From Vermamoeba vermiformis (lineage: Eukaryota > Tubulinea > Echinamoebida), in NCBI GenBank assembly GCA_045837725.1, contig JBEWZL010000282.1, positions 434,001 to 498,000 of the forward strand: a DNA stretch of 64,000 nucleotides. Direction: 5' to 3'. The position numbers and the translations under genes were made by a program. This document shows, in pieces, positions 35,546 through 46,704 of the stretch. A model generated the notes under the pieces. It made no database searches, was not told the DNA's origin, and saw nothing but the letters and a program-made list of their open reading frames with translations. Every line of letters begins with the position of its first letter. Within the stretch, counting starts at the first letter, position 1.

Positions 35546-37771
35546 TTATTCTTCCATTTTTTCATTACTATTATTAGTAATATTATCACTACTAATGTTC
35601 ATATTATTATTACTCGTATTATTACTGTTAATATTAGCATTGTTGTATCGGTCTTGCAAAAATTTTCTCGTGCTGGGAACTTTTGGTTTTCGCTGCAAGA
35701 CGTACAAGACGCACTTGTAGCCACCGACATCGCACTAGTAATAGGACATTAGTGTTAATAATAATATGACACTATGATCAACGATATGCGCGTACCATTC
35801 TGTGGTGCAACACTTCCCAGTAAATGTGATTTTCAAACAGTCGTTCCATCAACTTGCGTTCTAATGTGATCAACACGCTCTAACAAATTATAGGATATAA
35901 GTCGCATAACAATTTATAATAGTATAATAATAATAATATTGATATATATTTTTTCAAATATTAATGTGAGAATAAATGTGGTTTTACTTCTGATATACTA
36001 AGAAGTATAATATTATTATAATGACACAAATTTCAGCTTCGAATGTAAATTTAAGTCGAGTCAAAGGAACCGAATCGAAATTTCACGGTGTCAAACATAA
36101 ATAGTAGTATTACTATTACTAACGCAGCGTATTCATCACTTACAATGCCGCCAGGTTTAATCACGCGCGCACTTTCCTCGAAATATCGCGGGTACAATTT
36201 CTGATTTTCTCTGTTGCTGCCGTGGCGCCGACCTGAAAACAAACATTTTTCACAATAAGCATCATAAACAATACTAATACTATATTATTATAATATTAGT
36301 ATTACCGAATGGCAGGTCGCAAATGAATATGTCCGCAGAATTAGATCGCATGGGAATTCTCGTCGCGTCCCAATTGACGCACGTGATGTTGTTGTGTTTG
36401 CCGAACTGTGCGATGTGAATGGCCGCTTTGTTGCAGCTCTCGGTGTCGTACTCGCCGCTAATGTACACGGCATCGCCCCACACTGAACTAGCTTCTAACG
36501 GAATTGACGCCACACCGCCCATCGGATCCTACATCCGAAAAAAAAATTAAAAATTTAATTTTTTTTTTTGAGTATAGGGATTGATATTAATATATATGAC
36601 TGGTGTTACTTACCACTACGATATCGCCAGATTTTATATTAGCAATGCGCGCCATAATGTAAGCCATTGAAGCCATCAAGACTGTTTTGGCATTTTCAGA
36701 TCTGTTTCGCACACCTTGTCTGTCCTCACTAATATATAGGCATAGCATTAGTATTATATATATAATAGTAGTATATTAATGCCCGTACGTCAAGCATATT
36801 CCAGCCCAGCCCTGCGAGTCTCTCATTTCCATGTAGATCTCCATATCGTAACCTTTCATTTTCGCTACAATAACGAGAAATAATTAGTACTCATATGATA
36901 TATATATTAATAATATACTATAGTACTATAGTACATACGTTTCCAATTAAATATGTCGTTGCAATTGGCGCCAAAAGTCGCAGCGGCATCCATCGAAGTA
37001 ATTTTGTGGCCTTCGCCTGTACGCTCGCAAGTGACTCTATAAGAGCATATTAGTATTGATAGAGGGGTATTGTATATATATTTAATACCTGAATAACAAT
37101 TTATCGTTGGCTGTGGCTGGATCTGGCTTGTCTTGATTAAAAAGTTGCCACATCTCGAAAGCGGCGGTCTATTTGTTGAATTAGCGCTAATATCGATACT
37201 ATACTATGCATATTATATTACCCATGGCACATTATAAGGAATTTGCTCGACTTGTTTGAGTTGTTGTTCGCGTACTGGCGGATCTACGACCCAATGGTGG
37301 ATGTAGGCATACAATCTGCGTGTCTGGAGGTTAGATATCATATATGAATATGATTATATGTACCGATTAACTGAACGCAATGTTTTGAGGAGTTCTTGTG
37401 GCGGGGACGTTGATAAAAATTTAATAGCACCAAATCCGATCCATTCTAATTTTAAATTTTTGCATTTCTGTATTAATTCTTCTTGCACGTACTATATACG
37501 AATAATATTAGTCGGTTTTCAAAATAAAAATAAAAATAATTCAACGGATCTGTCAATAAAAATAAAACTAAACTTTAAAATCGGTATTTTAATACTTATA
37601 TGCTTATTATACGTATAATATAATATACTGAGTATTATTAGACTATTTTCTTACGTCTTCTAAGCCACCAGGCACTCCGGCAAGGTAGATCCACTCTTTT
37701 TGCAACGGCTCACTAGAATTCGAGGTTGAAGTTGTTTTATCGTTATTAACAGTAGTATTATTATTCTCCAT
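35546..37771 (-). CDS. THUMP-domain tRNA (guanine-N2) methyltransferase, THUMPD3/Trm14-like
   Basis: Eleven exons (37771-37655, 37491-37364, 37315-37222, 37168-37089, 37036-36939, 36864-36789, 36728-36614, 36528-36306, 36232-36144, 35879-35796, 35734-35546). The N-terminal region includes a THUMP-like RNA-binding segment (LYAYIHHWVVDPP … VTCERTGEGHKITSMDA). The SAM-binding Rossmann methyltransferase has DPMGGVASIPLEAS (motif I area), NWDATRIPM, and the catalytic loop ICDLPFGRRHG (normally N/D-P-P-Y/F), then ARVIKPGGI, VLITLERKLMERL and GGYKCVLYVLQR near the end. Expected to make m2G in tRNA. The tail is Asn/Ser-rich. The last intron (36143-35880) is longer than usual. It converges with the F-box membrane gene. 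Confidence 0.9.
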
Positions 37772-38199
37772 TGGTACTATATTTAACGTAAAATAAATAA
37801 AATAAAATAAACTAAAGTTGATTCAAAATTTCAGGACTTGATCGGCAAAAAAAACAGGCGAACAGGCACACCGAGATTTCAAATTCATAATAAGTGTCCT
37901 AAACTACAATTAAAATTAAATGACGGTCGTCGATAGGCTCAAGCGTCAAGTAATCGAACTTTACCAAACAAATCTGACTAAAAATTGACTTTTGATTATT
38001 CAGCATTCGTCAGCAATGCTTTTCGTATGTCGATTACGTATCTAAATATAGTTCGTACTTCTAGAAGGTATGCCCATGTGATGTCTCGCTTTTTCAAGTA
38101 TTTTGATTTTCGGTCAATCACGCGCATAAAAAGATTTTGGCTTACAGTGATCTTTTTAAGGCTCAATAACTACAACACTAGTTCAGTCTATTATACACA
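37772..38199. other. Divergent intergenic region
   Basis: About 430 bases between the divergent THUMPD3-like and F420-reductase-like genes. Only AT-rich sequence is seen; promoter elements could not be pinned. Confidence 0.6.
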
Positions 38200-39311
38200 A
38201 TGGTTAAGATCGCTATTATTGGTGGAGGAAACGTTGGTTCTACTCTCGGCAAAGTTTTCGCGACTAAAGCAGGCCACACCGTGATCTACGCTTCTCGCGA
38301 TCCTACAGCTGAGAAAGTGAAGCAAGTCGTTGCTGCTACTCCTAACAGTTCGGCTGAAACTATCGAAAAAGCTGTAAAGGAAGCTGATGTAAGTAACCTG
38401 ATCAAACGAAAAATCTTTTTTGCAATTTCAGCCGGCTAAATACGATCCAAATTGACAAATCATAGGCAATATATATCTGGCTAAATTGGCGATCATGATT
38501 AATCCTGATTCATCAAAATATATTTTAATTCCTAAAATGTAATTTTGCCGGATGTACCTGCTAACTCGGTTGTTCTCAATTAGGTTCTCGTTCTGACCAT
38601 CCCTTGGGAAGGTGTCGAAGAAACTGCTAAGAAATTAGTTGAAATCGGCATTGGCAACAAGATTTTGATCGATGCTACCAACCCGATCGGTCCTGGCATT
38701 ACTCCCGCCTTGCCCAACACTACTAGCGGCGGTAAGTATACTACTAATATACAATAGTAATTATATTTGAGCTAATCATTGATTTTTCTGCATTAGCTGA
38801 GGAATTAGCAAAGTGGCTTGAAAGGTAAAGTCTGAATCTGCTCAATTAGCATGATCGTCAATTAAATATGGATCGATACTAATTATACTAATTATATATA
38901 GGCACTGGTCGCGTGGTTAAGGCTTTTAACTCGTTCAACTACGGATTTATGGCTGATCCTAATGTTAATGGCGTTAAAACTGATTTGCTTATTGCTGGAG
39001 ACGATGCTGAAGGTACTCATAATACTAACAATACTATATATGACTCGATGACTAACATTTACTCCTCTAGCCAAACAATTTGTCATAGATTTGGGCAAGA
39101 AAACTGGATTTGAATCCGTTGATGTGTAAGTAGTGACTAAAAATGACCTATTAATATTAAATATGAATGTATATGCTAATGACGAATTATTAGTGGTAAA
39201 TTGACTCAAGCGCGTCACACTGAAAATATTGCATTGTTTTTCGTTCAAAACTCGTTCATGGGTGTTCAATGGGGTCCTAAATGGATCGTCAAGATTCATC
39301 GTCGCGATTAA
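38200..39311 (+). CDS. NAD(P)-binding reductase, NADPH-F420 reductase-like family (one-base frame conflict)
   Basis: Exons 38200-38388, 38584-38731, 38797-38824, 38902-39012, 39071-39125, 39194-39311. The start MVKIAIIGGGNVGSTLGKVF is a dinucleotide-binding motif followed by HTVIYASRDPTAEKV. Next come VLVLTIPWEGVEETAKKLV, ILIDATNPIGPGI, GRVVKAFNSFNYG and, near the end, IALFFVQNSFMGVQWGPKW. The pattern fits the F420-dependent NADP reductase/NADP-oxidoreductase-coenzyme F420 Pfam family, whose eukaryotic members use unknown substrates and probably NADPH. At the third/fourth exon junction the best splice sites give a +1 shift (…KWLE then GTGRVV), so either an unusual site, an assembly indel or decay is involved. 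Product length about 215 residues is normal. Confidence 0.75.
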
Positions 39312-39616
39312 ATGGATCCATATTAAACTGTCCGTATAATCACCACAATAAATCAATCTAATTTGTACTTGCTGATCCAACTTGATTTTAATTCAATTAA
39401 TCTTAAAACTCAGATTAACCGTGGTGTATGATATAATATCATAGATGTAGTTATATAAGGCCTGAGGACTTTATTACTTTAAGTACTAGTACTTTTCCGA
39501 AAGAATTTCTCGCATAAAATTTAAGCGGGTCAAAAAAGGATCGCGCTACGGCGTGCAACGGTTCAACAAAGTAGCAAAGAGTGCACCATAAGAGATCTAT
39601 TGTGTATTTATAATAA
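39312..39616. other. Intergenic spacer
   Basis: About 305 AT-rich bases between two plus-strand genes; 3' end of the reductase gene and promoter of the phosphatase. Nothing else. Confidence 0.6.
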
Positions 39617-42484
39617 TGAGATCTTTTATCGCTGTTGTAGCCGTGCTGCTGGCGGTTTGCTGTTTCAATTCCGCGGAGGCTTTCAAAAGAAATACCGTAG
39701 CAAATCTGAAACTTGAAGATACTGGTAATTATCCTTAAATCACGAATATTATAGTAGTTTATAAATAATTAGATTAAGTGCACTTAGATATTATGAATGT
39801 TTCAAAGACATTTCTCGATCGTTGATAAAATGTCAATTATAATATTAAAAATTATTAGTTTACGCTTTTTACGAGCAAATTTAATTAATCGGATAATTAA
39901 CAAATTGATCAGATTCATTTTCAATAATATTCATCGTGTTTTCTGGATCTAGTCCGAAATCTGATCTTAGTTGACTAATGACCGTTTAATATAGCCACTC
40001 TATCAACATGCACTGAATGCATGCTCATTGCAGACCCTATTTTGTTCTTGCTCGAACAGAATCAAACTGCTCCTATGATCGAGCAAGGCATTGAGAAGTT
40101 CTGCGGTCTTTTGCCCTCTTTTATGCAAACCAAGGTAAATTTTCATACGGGTGTATATTTAGTATATGTGTAACACGCATAGTTAGCGTTTAATTTGTTT
40201 TCAGAAGATCCGATACTTATTTTTTTCTGAAGTGCTTCCAACTCGCCAAGGATGTAGTTATCTTCCTTCCTAAGCTTCTTTATTGGGATAAGTTTGAAGA
40301 TTACGATGCTAAGGCTATTTGCACCATGTTTAACCTCTGCGACTCACCGGTACGTAAGATCCGATCCGTTACACGGACTTCAATAACCTTAATTATCTTT
40401 CTTATTGCGCACTACGCATCATATACAATGTTATTAACATATTTATGCTGCTTAGTGCTGTGTAAGCAAAGCTCCTGAGCAGATCCACATTGCCGTCACC
40501 GGCGACGCAACTCAAATGGTTGTTACTTGGTGCGTACGAATACAATACGCATCCTCTTTATATTGTACTCATATTATATATTAATATAGGGTCTCATCTG
40601 AGAATGTAGATGCTACAGTCCAATTCGGCGTGAGCAGCACTAGCTTGACCAAGAGCGTTCAGGCCAATACTCACGTACGTTAGTTACAATATTTTAGCGC
40701 ATTTATAATGATTTGGGCAGTAAAGTAACTTATTAATGTTAATTATAATAGACTTACAAGAACGGAGGCTGGCGCGGGTACATCCACGACGCTATTTTGA
40801 ATGATTTGCAGCCATTTACGACGTATTATTATCGCGTTGGTGGCAGCAATTACGGTACGATATTAATACCATCACGGTAGTCCGATATTTATTAATTTTA
40901 CTGCTATTTTTTTAGGCTGGAGTCAGATCTACTCGTTCCAAACGTTCACTAATGATTTCAACTCGTATGCCAATCTTGAACACTCGTTCTTGTTGATTGG
41001 TGACATGGGTGCTGATCCTGAGGCCCCTGACACCATTGCGCGATTGAAGACTATTGGTACGATCCCGTTATTATTCACCAAGAAATTCCTCGAATTAATT
41101 TACTGTTTTTACAGCCACGTCTCACACTGCTAACTTATTGATCCACAACGGCGATATTTCTTACGCGTAAGAAGTGACTTTTACACGAGACCACTAGTCA
41201 CATTTGTTAACGACAATTTTAGCGATGGAATTCAAAGCCGAATGGATCTGTTCATGCGCAACATGCAAGATGTCACCGCTAACTTGCCTTATATGGTAAG
41301 AGTACTCAATGAGTAATTCTAAGAATAAAATATTAACCAAAAGTCCGTAGGTCACCCCGGGCAATCACGAAGTCGGCATTACGACCATATTCAACGACTC
41401 GACCTTTGAGCACAGATTTTTGATGCCGCTTGACGAGAACAAAGCCACGCTGTTCAGCAAACGTGCGTTGATGCCGTTCAGAAACACGAGATTTGAGAAA
41501 CATTACGGCGTGTCCACTGCTGAGTCGGGCGAGTTGTTTTCAAACTTCTTTTACAGCTTTGACTACGGCTTGTTCCACTTTATTGGCATGGACACTGAGA
41601 GCGAGTTCGACATTCCTCTCGTCACCGCGTAAGCAATGATGCATTTATTGCCTAATTAGGAAATAATTTTTAACGTCCATTTTTCTTCCTGTAGCAAGCA
41701 ACGCGCGTGGTTGATTAACGACTTGATCAAGGCCAATCAAAACAGACAACAACACCCGTGGATTGTCGTGTACGGTCATCGTCCTTTGTACTGCTCGAAC
41801 CCTGGTACGTCCCACTGATATTACAATGACACGTGTCAAACTCTATCACGAGTTGCAAAAATCATCAGTGACACGTGTCAAAAAGTTTCAATATCTATGG
41901 CCGTTGGCACTTTTCATGCGGTTCGAATTAGACACGTGAAAAATACTTTGGTGACACGTGTCAAAGTATTAACCTAAGTGTCGCCGTAGGTCTGGACTGC
42001 ACTGACTTCGGCGAGTACTTGCGCTTGGAGCTCGAAGACATCTTCAACAAGTACCAGGTCGACATGGTTTTCGCTGGTCACAAGCACAGCTACGAACGAT
42101 TTTATCAAGTGCGCAACAACCAGTTCATTTCCAACAACTACAATCAACCGACGTAAGTCACGTGCTCGTGTGACACTTGCCAAATATAGTAACGATATTA
42201 ATATGACTTTAATATAGCACTCCTGTCTACATTACCAACGGTGCTGGTGGCAACAGAGAGAACTTCCAGCCGTTCATTGAAAACTATCCTCCGTTCTCTG
42301 CCGTTAGATTAAGAGAGTGGGGTAAGTATAGTTATAAGTCTTATATTAAATAAGTATCTAATATAACATGTTTTCAGGCTACAACTGGTGCTCGGCCTCG
42401 AACAGCACTGTGTTGCAATGCAACTTTTTCCGTTCTTCAGACAACGCTATGCACGATAGCATCACTATTGTTAAGAACCATTAA
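39617..42484 (+). CDS. Secreted saposin B-purple acid phosphatase fusion
   Basis: Fourteen exons starting with a signal peptide (AVVAVLLAVCCFNSAEA). Exon 2 (39995-40137) and exon 3 encode a full saposin B fold, with all six Cys: CTECMLI, KFCGLLPSFMQTKC and AICTMFNLC. A fibronectin-like N-terminal purple acid phosphatase segment (EQIHIAVTGDATQMVVTWVS) precedes the metallophosphatase core, which has all five signature blocks: LLIGDMGAD, IHNGDISYA, PGNHEVG, VYGHRPLYCS and FAGHKHSYER. A dinuclear Fe-metal phosphatase acting on phosphate esters in the vacuole or outside is expected; the saposin part suggests membrane lipid or phospholipid targeting, as in acid sphingomyelinase, which has the same order of a saposin and a metallophosphatase. 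The intron at 41805-41989 carries three copies of a 12-bp palindrome. Confidence 0.9.
41827..41963. repeat. Three copies of palindrome TGACACGTGTCA in one intron
   Basis: Perfect copies at 41827-41838, 41869-41880 and 41952-41963, with a related gACACGTGaa half at about 41931. All lie inside one intron of the phosphatase gene. Identical copies occur in two introns of the CEMIP-like gene (57826-57837 and 58764-58775) and an 11/12 copy in a metE intron (32668-32679). The core CACGTG is an E-box/G-box. Confidence 0.75.
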
Positions 42485-42582
42485 GGTTATAGTTGTTAAT
42501 TATATTAAAGAATAGGTTTGCTATTAGAGCTCTCATCAACGTGTGTCAGATCCGATCCAAAAAAACAATTCTTCAACTTTTA

Positions 42583-44460
42583 TTAGCATCGAGAGAAAAA
42601 TTCTTCGGCGTCATAAGGCACGAGGAACGGGAAATTTTGAATTCTAACGTCAGGGAACGCGTTCTTGAGTAAGTACTTCATGCCAGTCGCTGACTTGATC
42701 CAACGAATTTCGTTCCTAGAAAACATGCCAATTTCATCATTTTCGTACCAGAATCGATCAGCATTGCGAGAACGCTTGAACTGATCGGCTATTATCTCGG
42801 CAGTAGTCGGACCAACTGCCCCGATGTACTTGTCCTCTGCCAACAGCCCTACGTACGCGTCAACTTTTTCCACGAACTGATAGACATCGCGCAGCTTGGA
42901 GGCTAGAGTGGAGTTGGAGGTGATGAGCGAGAAGCAGGCCAAAGTGTCTGGCTCAGTGGCGTTGAGATCACGACGGGAGCAGTGAGGATGCGCGGTGATG
43001 TCTTTGACGCCGAATGTTCTGTAAGCAGCACGAACTCGGACATAAGGCGCCAAGCCGTTCAATCTGCCGCGCATAATGTTGACTGCAATCACGTCGAATG
43101 GCACGCGAATAATGTTGCGCATGGAGTCGTCGAACAAAATGTCAACTTCATTCGACTTTTCAAACGAGAGGCCGTGCACGACGTACGCAGGATTTTCAAC
43201 CCAAGCCATGAGATCGACACCACTCGTCGTACCACCGTTTTGTCCAGCTGCACTGCGTTGATTGCGGAATGGTTGGTCTGGATAAGGTGCATTGTTGCAT
43301 CGGTCTTTGAAGGGCAGAATGTTGATCAGCGCACTGTGGCCGAATCTAAATGCAGCAGTGGAGAACAACACATTGGTGGTCGGATCTTCGTCTTCATTGT
43401 AGCCGCGGTACGGACCAATACGACGATAGTGCACGCCAAGCACGGTGGGCAAGTACTCATCGTAGACCACGTGCTGGTAGATTGCTGTGATCCACGCACG
43501 CGCTGTTTGGAAGATCTGCTCGTCGGACCAGTGCGGATATTGTGCACGCAGCTCGGCGGCTTTGAGATTGTGGTTGCGCAAGAACATGCCGTGAATGGTG
43601 ATCAGACCCAAGTTCTCGTTCACGCGTGGATCACCAGCAGAAAAACACTCGTTGTCAGGCTGATTGAGATCGACTACTCTGCTAGTGTTGACGCCAGTGT
43701 CAGACACGAGTGGCAGCCAGTTGAGGAAGGTGGATGTGAGCACTGGTTGACCGGTGATAGTCGTGTTTACTGCGATGTAGTCGCGGGTCTTGAGCTTGCC
43801 ATCAGCGAATGTACGAAGGGCATCAGAGTGTTCTTTGCTGAGGCCGTAGACTTGACTCAGATCCAGGTAAGAAGTAGCGTCGTTGGTCACTTGAAAAACG
43901 CCATTGACGACTTGGCCTAATGTTCTGAGCGTGCGGATGCGATATTTGCGCGAAGGTACTGGCACTGTTGGAGGCAAAGGATCGTTGGGCTCAATGATTG
44001 GAATAATTACGGCATCCGTGTCTGAATCTGGCAAAGAAAAAACGGCATCCGACGTTTCATTACGTTTGTTGATGCCCATATCGTGGGCAATCCATTGGCC
44101 GAAGTAAGTCCACAAAAGGCTGAGTCCAATGTGGTTTTGACCTACAGTTGTAGTTCCACCATTCATGAGTGCATTTGACAGGACACGTTCGTTAGGCAGT
44201 TGGGGACTGCGGATCGGAGTGACGCCATCAGATTCATAATGATAGCCTTCGGGACCTCGGCGAAACAATGAATCAACTTGTCCTAGTGTTGGATTCGCGA
44301 GGTTGTTGCATGATCCATCAAAAGAGCGCCAAATTGAGGTGCAAGCCGGATCTTCATTAATTGATAGCACCAAAACAGCATTAATTAACAAAATAATAGC
44401 ACATAGGCCGATTTTATTCAGCCTTAAAAGCGACAACATTGTAAGTGCTTGTCGATCCAA
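42583..44460 (-). CDS. Secreted animal-type haem peroxidase (peroxinectin-like), intronless
   Basis: A single uninterrupted frame of 625 codons. The start Met at 44460 (or 44439, MLSLLRLNKI) is followed by a signal peptide (IGLCAIILLINAVLVLS). The N-terminal region has FDGSCNNLANPTLGQ, usual in peroxinectins. The distal haem site is FGQWIAHDMGINKR (His with adjacent Asp), the catalytic Arg region is MFLRNHNLKAAELRAQYP, and the proximal His lies in AAFRFGHSALI. Several N-x-S/T sites agree with secretion. It would oxidise substrates with peroxide outside the cell, in adhesion, wall or defence roles known for the family. Lack of introns stands out, since neighbours have 6-14. That suggests retroposition or transfer, though no poly-A or flanking repeats were seen. 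Confidence 0.95.
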   Translation of the reverse strand: MDRQALTMLSLLRLNKIGLCAIILLINAVLVLSINEDPACTSIWRSFDGSCNNLANPTLGQVDSLFRRGPEGYHYESDGVTPIRSPQLPNERVLSNALMNGGTTTVGQNHIGLSLLWTYFGQWIAHDMGINKRNETSDAVFSLPDSDTDAVIIPIIEPNDPLPPTVPVPSRKYRIRTLRTLGQVVNGVFQVTNDATSYLDLSQVYGLSKEHSDALRTFADGKLKTRDYIAVNTTITGQPVLTSTFLNWLPLVSDTGVNTSRVVDLNQPDNECFSAGDPRVNENLGLITIHGMFLRNHNLKAAELRAQYPHWSDEQIFQTARAWITAIYQHVVYDEYLPTVLGVHYRRIGPYRGYNEDEDPTTNVLFSTAAFRFGHSALINILPFKDRCNNAPYPDQPFRNQRSAAGQNGGTTSGVDLMAWVENPAYVVHGLSFEKSNEVDILFDDSMRNIIRVPFDVIAVNIMRGRLNGLAPYVRVRAAYRTFGVKDITAHPHCSRRDLNATEPDTLACFSLITSNSTLASKLRDVYQFVEKVDAYVGLLAEDKYIGAVGPTTAEIIADQFKRSRNADRFWYENDEIGMFSRNEIRWIKSATGMKYLLKNAFPDVRIQNFPFLVPYDAEEFFSRC

Positions 44461-44786
44461 ATGGATTTGATGAAAGAATTGGGTGGCGTTGCAAAAACCC
44501 TTTTATTTGTTTCTAACCACAAGATTTTGTTTGTGGGACAGCGGAATAACTGTTGTACCGTTCACTGAATTAGAGGTTGTTTAGTGCTGTCAGATCTTGA
44601 TAGCACACAACCGAAGAAGAGTATACTTTAAGCACACAATTGTTGCCATATTACCGTACCAACGGCATAATTCAGCAGAACGTAAAGTATTGCAAGTATT
44701 TTGACGCCTGTCACAGATCCGTCAAAAAACTAAACTTGAATTTAAACATGCCCACCCAAAACCCACATTTATTTCATTTGTTTGTT
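44461..44786. other. Intergenic region, left part
   Basis: About 325 AT-rich bases after the peroxidase promoter. From about 44690 it is also similar to 46370 onward, marking the left limit of a ~1.7-kb tandem duplication. Confidence 0.55.
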
Positions 44787-45032
44787 TAAAGGACGACCTT
44801 ACTCGGATGCGTATCATTGACACTTCTCGTTTGAAAAGGTCAAAGCAAACGCAACGCATTCTCGTTGTTTTCACCCAGAGCTGGAACGCATTGTTGGATA
44901 CAAGTAAAGGTCGCTGCACTCTGAGTGAGCTGAATACGTTGCACGCACCTGATTGGGTGAATGGAATCGAGTGCTAATTACTCTTTTATTGCTTAAATAC
45001 GGGATTTTTCTTGTGGGACGAAATTGCACGTT
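44787..45032. repeat. Upstream conserved block, copy 1
   Basis: A ~245-base block upstream of the first F-box-like paralogue; copy 2 is upstream of the second. The two copies are about 95% identical by eye over the first 205 bases, while the first coding exons are only about 75-78% identical. It starts with GGACGACCTTACTCGGATGC. It contains no convincing ORF on either strand. Confidence 0.7.
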
Positions 45033-45143
45033 GTTTCGCGGGCACCGAAAAAATTAAGAATGAACCGTCAATTATGGACATTGGCTGCCTATCATTATTG
45101 CCTTATCTTTGATAACATAAATAGAGGCTTGGGCGTGTAAAGA

Positions 45144-46254
45144 ATGGATTATTTTGATTTTTACAGTTTATTGCCCGAACTTCAAATTCAAGTCATCAAA
45201 TGCCTCGATATTCAAACTTTAGGACGATTTATACAAACACATCGACATGCTGAAAACGGCGTTCCTAAAATTGCATGGAAAAGAAGAATAAACGAGCTTG
45301 ATCCCACGATCTGGTCTCAGTTATCGAAATGGACGCGGAAAGGCGATTTAAAATTATTATGTGCTATTGTGCGCGATGGATCAGTACGTAGCATCCGAAG
45401 TAATTTCAAAAAAATTATTTTATTTTATTAGAGTTGGTGTGGCTGTCCTGTTGGCTCGGATAGACTAGACAAAAATAACTTCCCTCTAAAGCTACTCGAT
45501 TTTTTGCTTTATTTACAAAAGATATTCCCGTCTGTGCCAGCTCAAAACGCATTTTTGTGCTATTTATTGACCTACGCTAAGCACGGTTCGGTTTCCCCTC
45601 TTCGCTTTAACAAGAAGTAAGCTATTAAATATATATTAACAATATATATTAATGAGGTATTAGTATTGGCATGAAGTACGGCGATGTCTTCATAACGCAC
45701 CGAAGAATTCTTGGCTGGCTTAGATCCAATGCCCCGTTTATAAAAACTGGCATTTTATTTCGGTAAGCAAGTATTAAATATACAAAAGCAATCTAATTAT
45801 AGTATTAAGAGTCTTTTTGCATCAATTTGCTCGCGTTACTTATTGCTGGAGTGTCAAATGGAAAATGGATCCGCTGTTCATCAACAACCGAGAGGCCTTT
45901 TCAAATGACTATATTAAATTATACGACCAAGACTCAAAGTTGATCGAGTTTCATCCAGTCATGAGACACCGAATGACTAATCACAGAAGAAACAATTTGA
46001 GAATCAAAAGTGGTACACTTAAAATCGATAATGCCAAAACAAAGTTCTATTCAATCGAACAAATCCGAAAAAACAAATTCAAAATTGTATTGGACGGACA
46101 AGAACTCTCGCCGTATGATTTGTATTATTTCTTCGATAATTTGTACACGTACAAGAAGTACGATCTGTGTCAGCGGCAGACGCACGTACCTCCTGTTATT
46201 TACAAGTGGCTTATGGCCAAGCAAGATAGATCACACGACTCTTTTTGGCCTTAA
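45144..46254 (+). CDS. F-box-like protein, tandem paralogue A
   Basis: Exons 45144-45383, 45432-45616, 45664-45762, 45810-46254. An F-box-like start YFDFYSLLPELQIQVIKCLD, DIQTLGRFIQTHRHAENG is followed by KLLCAIVRDG and a hydrophobic helical part (FPLKLLDFLLYLQKIFPSVP). The final exon encodes a second domain (FHPVMRHRMTNHRRNNLRIK, LSPYDLYYFFDNLYTYKKYD) not recognised; residues 150-325 are Lys/Arg-rich. It is intact. The same domain order occurs in the downstream paralogue. Its role is probably as a substrate receptor for the SKP1-based ligase, but the F-box is only a weak match. Confidence 0.65.
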
Positions 46255-46460
46255 AATAAACGCCTTTTGCTCGTTCGTTTGACATCCGAGTTCGTCCAAC
46301 AGACTTTAAAGTGCAAAATTACAACTAATTGTTAATTGAGAATTAATTTTACAACCTCTAAACAGTTAAATATTGAAAATATTTGACTCCTGTCGCATCC
46401 GTCAATTTTTGTGAATTAACAGCCCCACCCCATACCCGTAGATTCATTTCATTTGTTTTT

Positions 46461-46704
46461 TAAAGGACGACCTTACTCGGATGCGTATCATTGACACTTC
46501 TCGTTTGAGAAGGTCAAAGTAAACGCAACGCATTCTCGTTGTTTTCACTCAGAGCTGGAACGCATTGTTGGTACAAGTAAAGGTCGCTGCACTCTGAGTG
46601 AGTGAATACGTTGCACGCACCTGATTGGGTGACTTGAATCGAGTGCTAATTGCTCTTTTATTGCTGGATTCGCAGATTTTTCTTGTGGGACGAAATTGCA
46701 CGTT
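46461..46704. repeat. Upstream conserved block, copy 2
   Basis: Second copy of the conserved upstream block, differing from copy 1 at about ten positions in 205. It precedes the second paralogue by about 85 bp. Confidence 0.7.

Noticed and set aside
42982-43920. 312-codon plus-strand frame
   Set aside because: It is antisense to the peroxidase gene, whose motifs and full length are clear; the plus frame has no recognisable domain.
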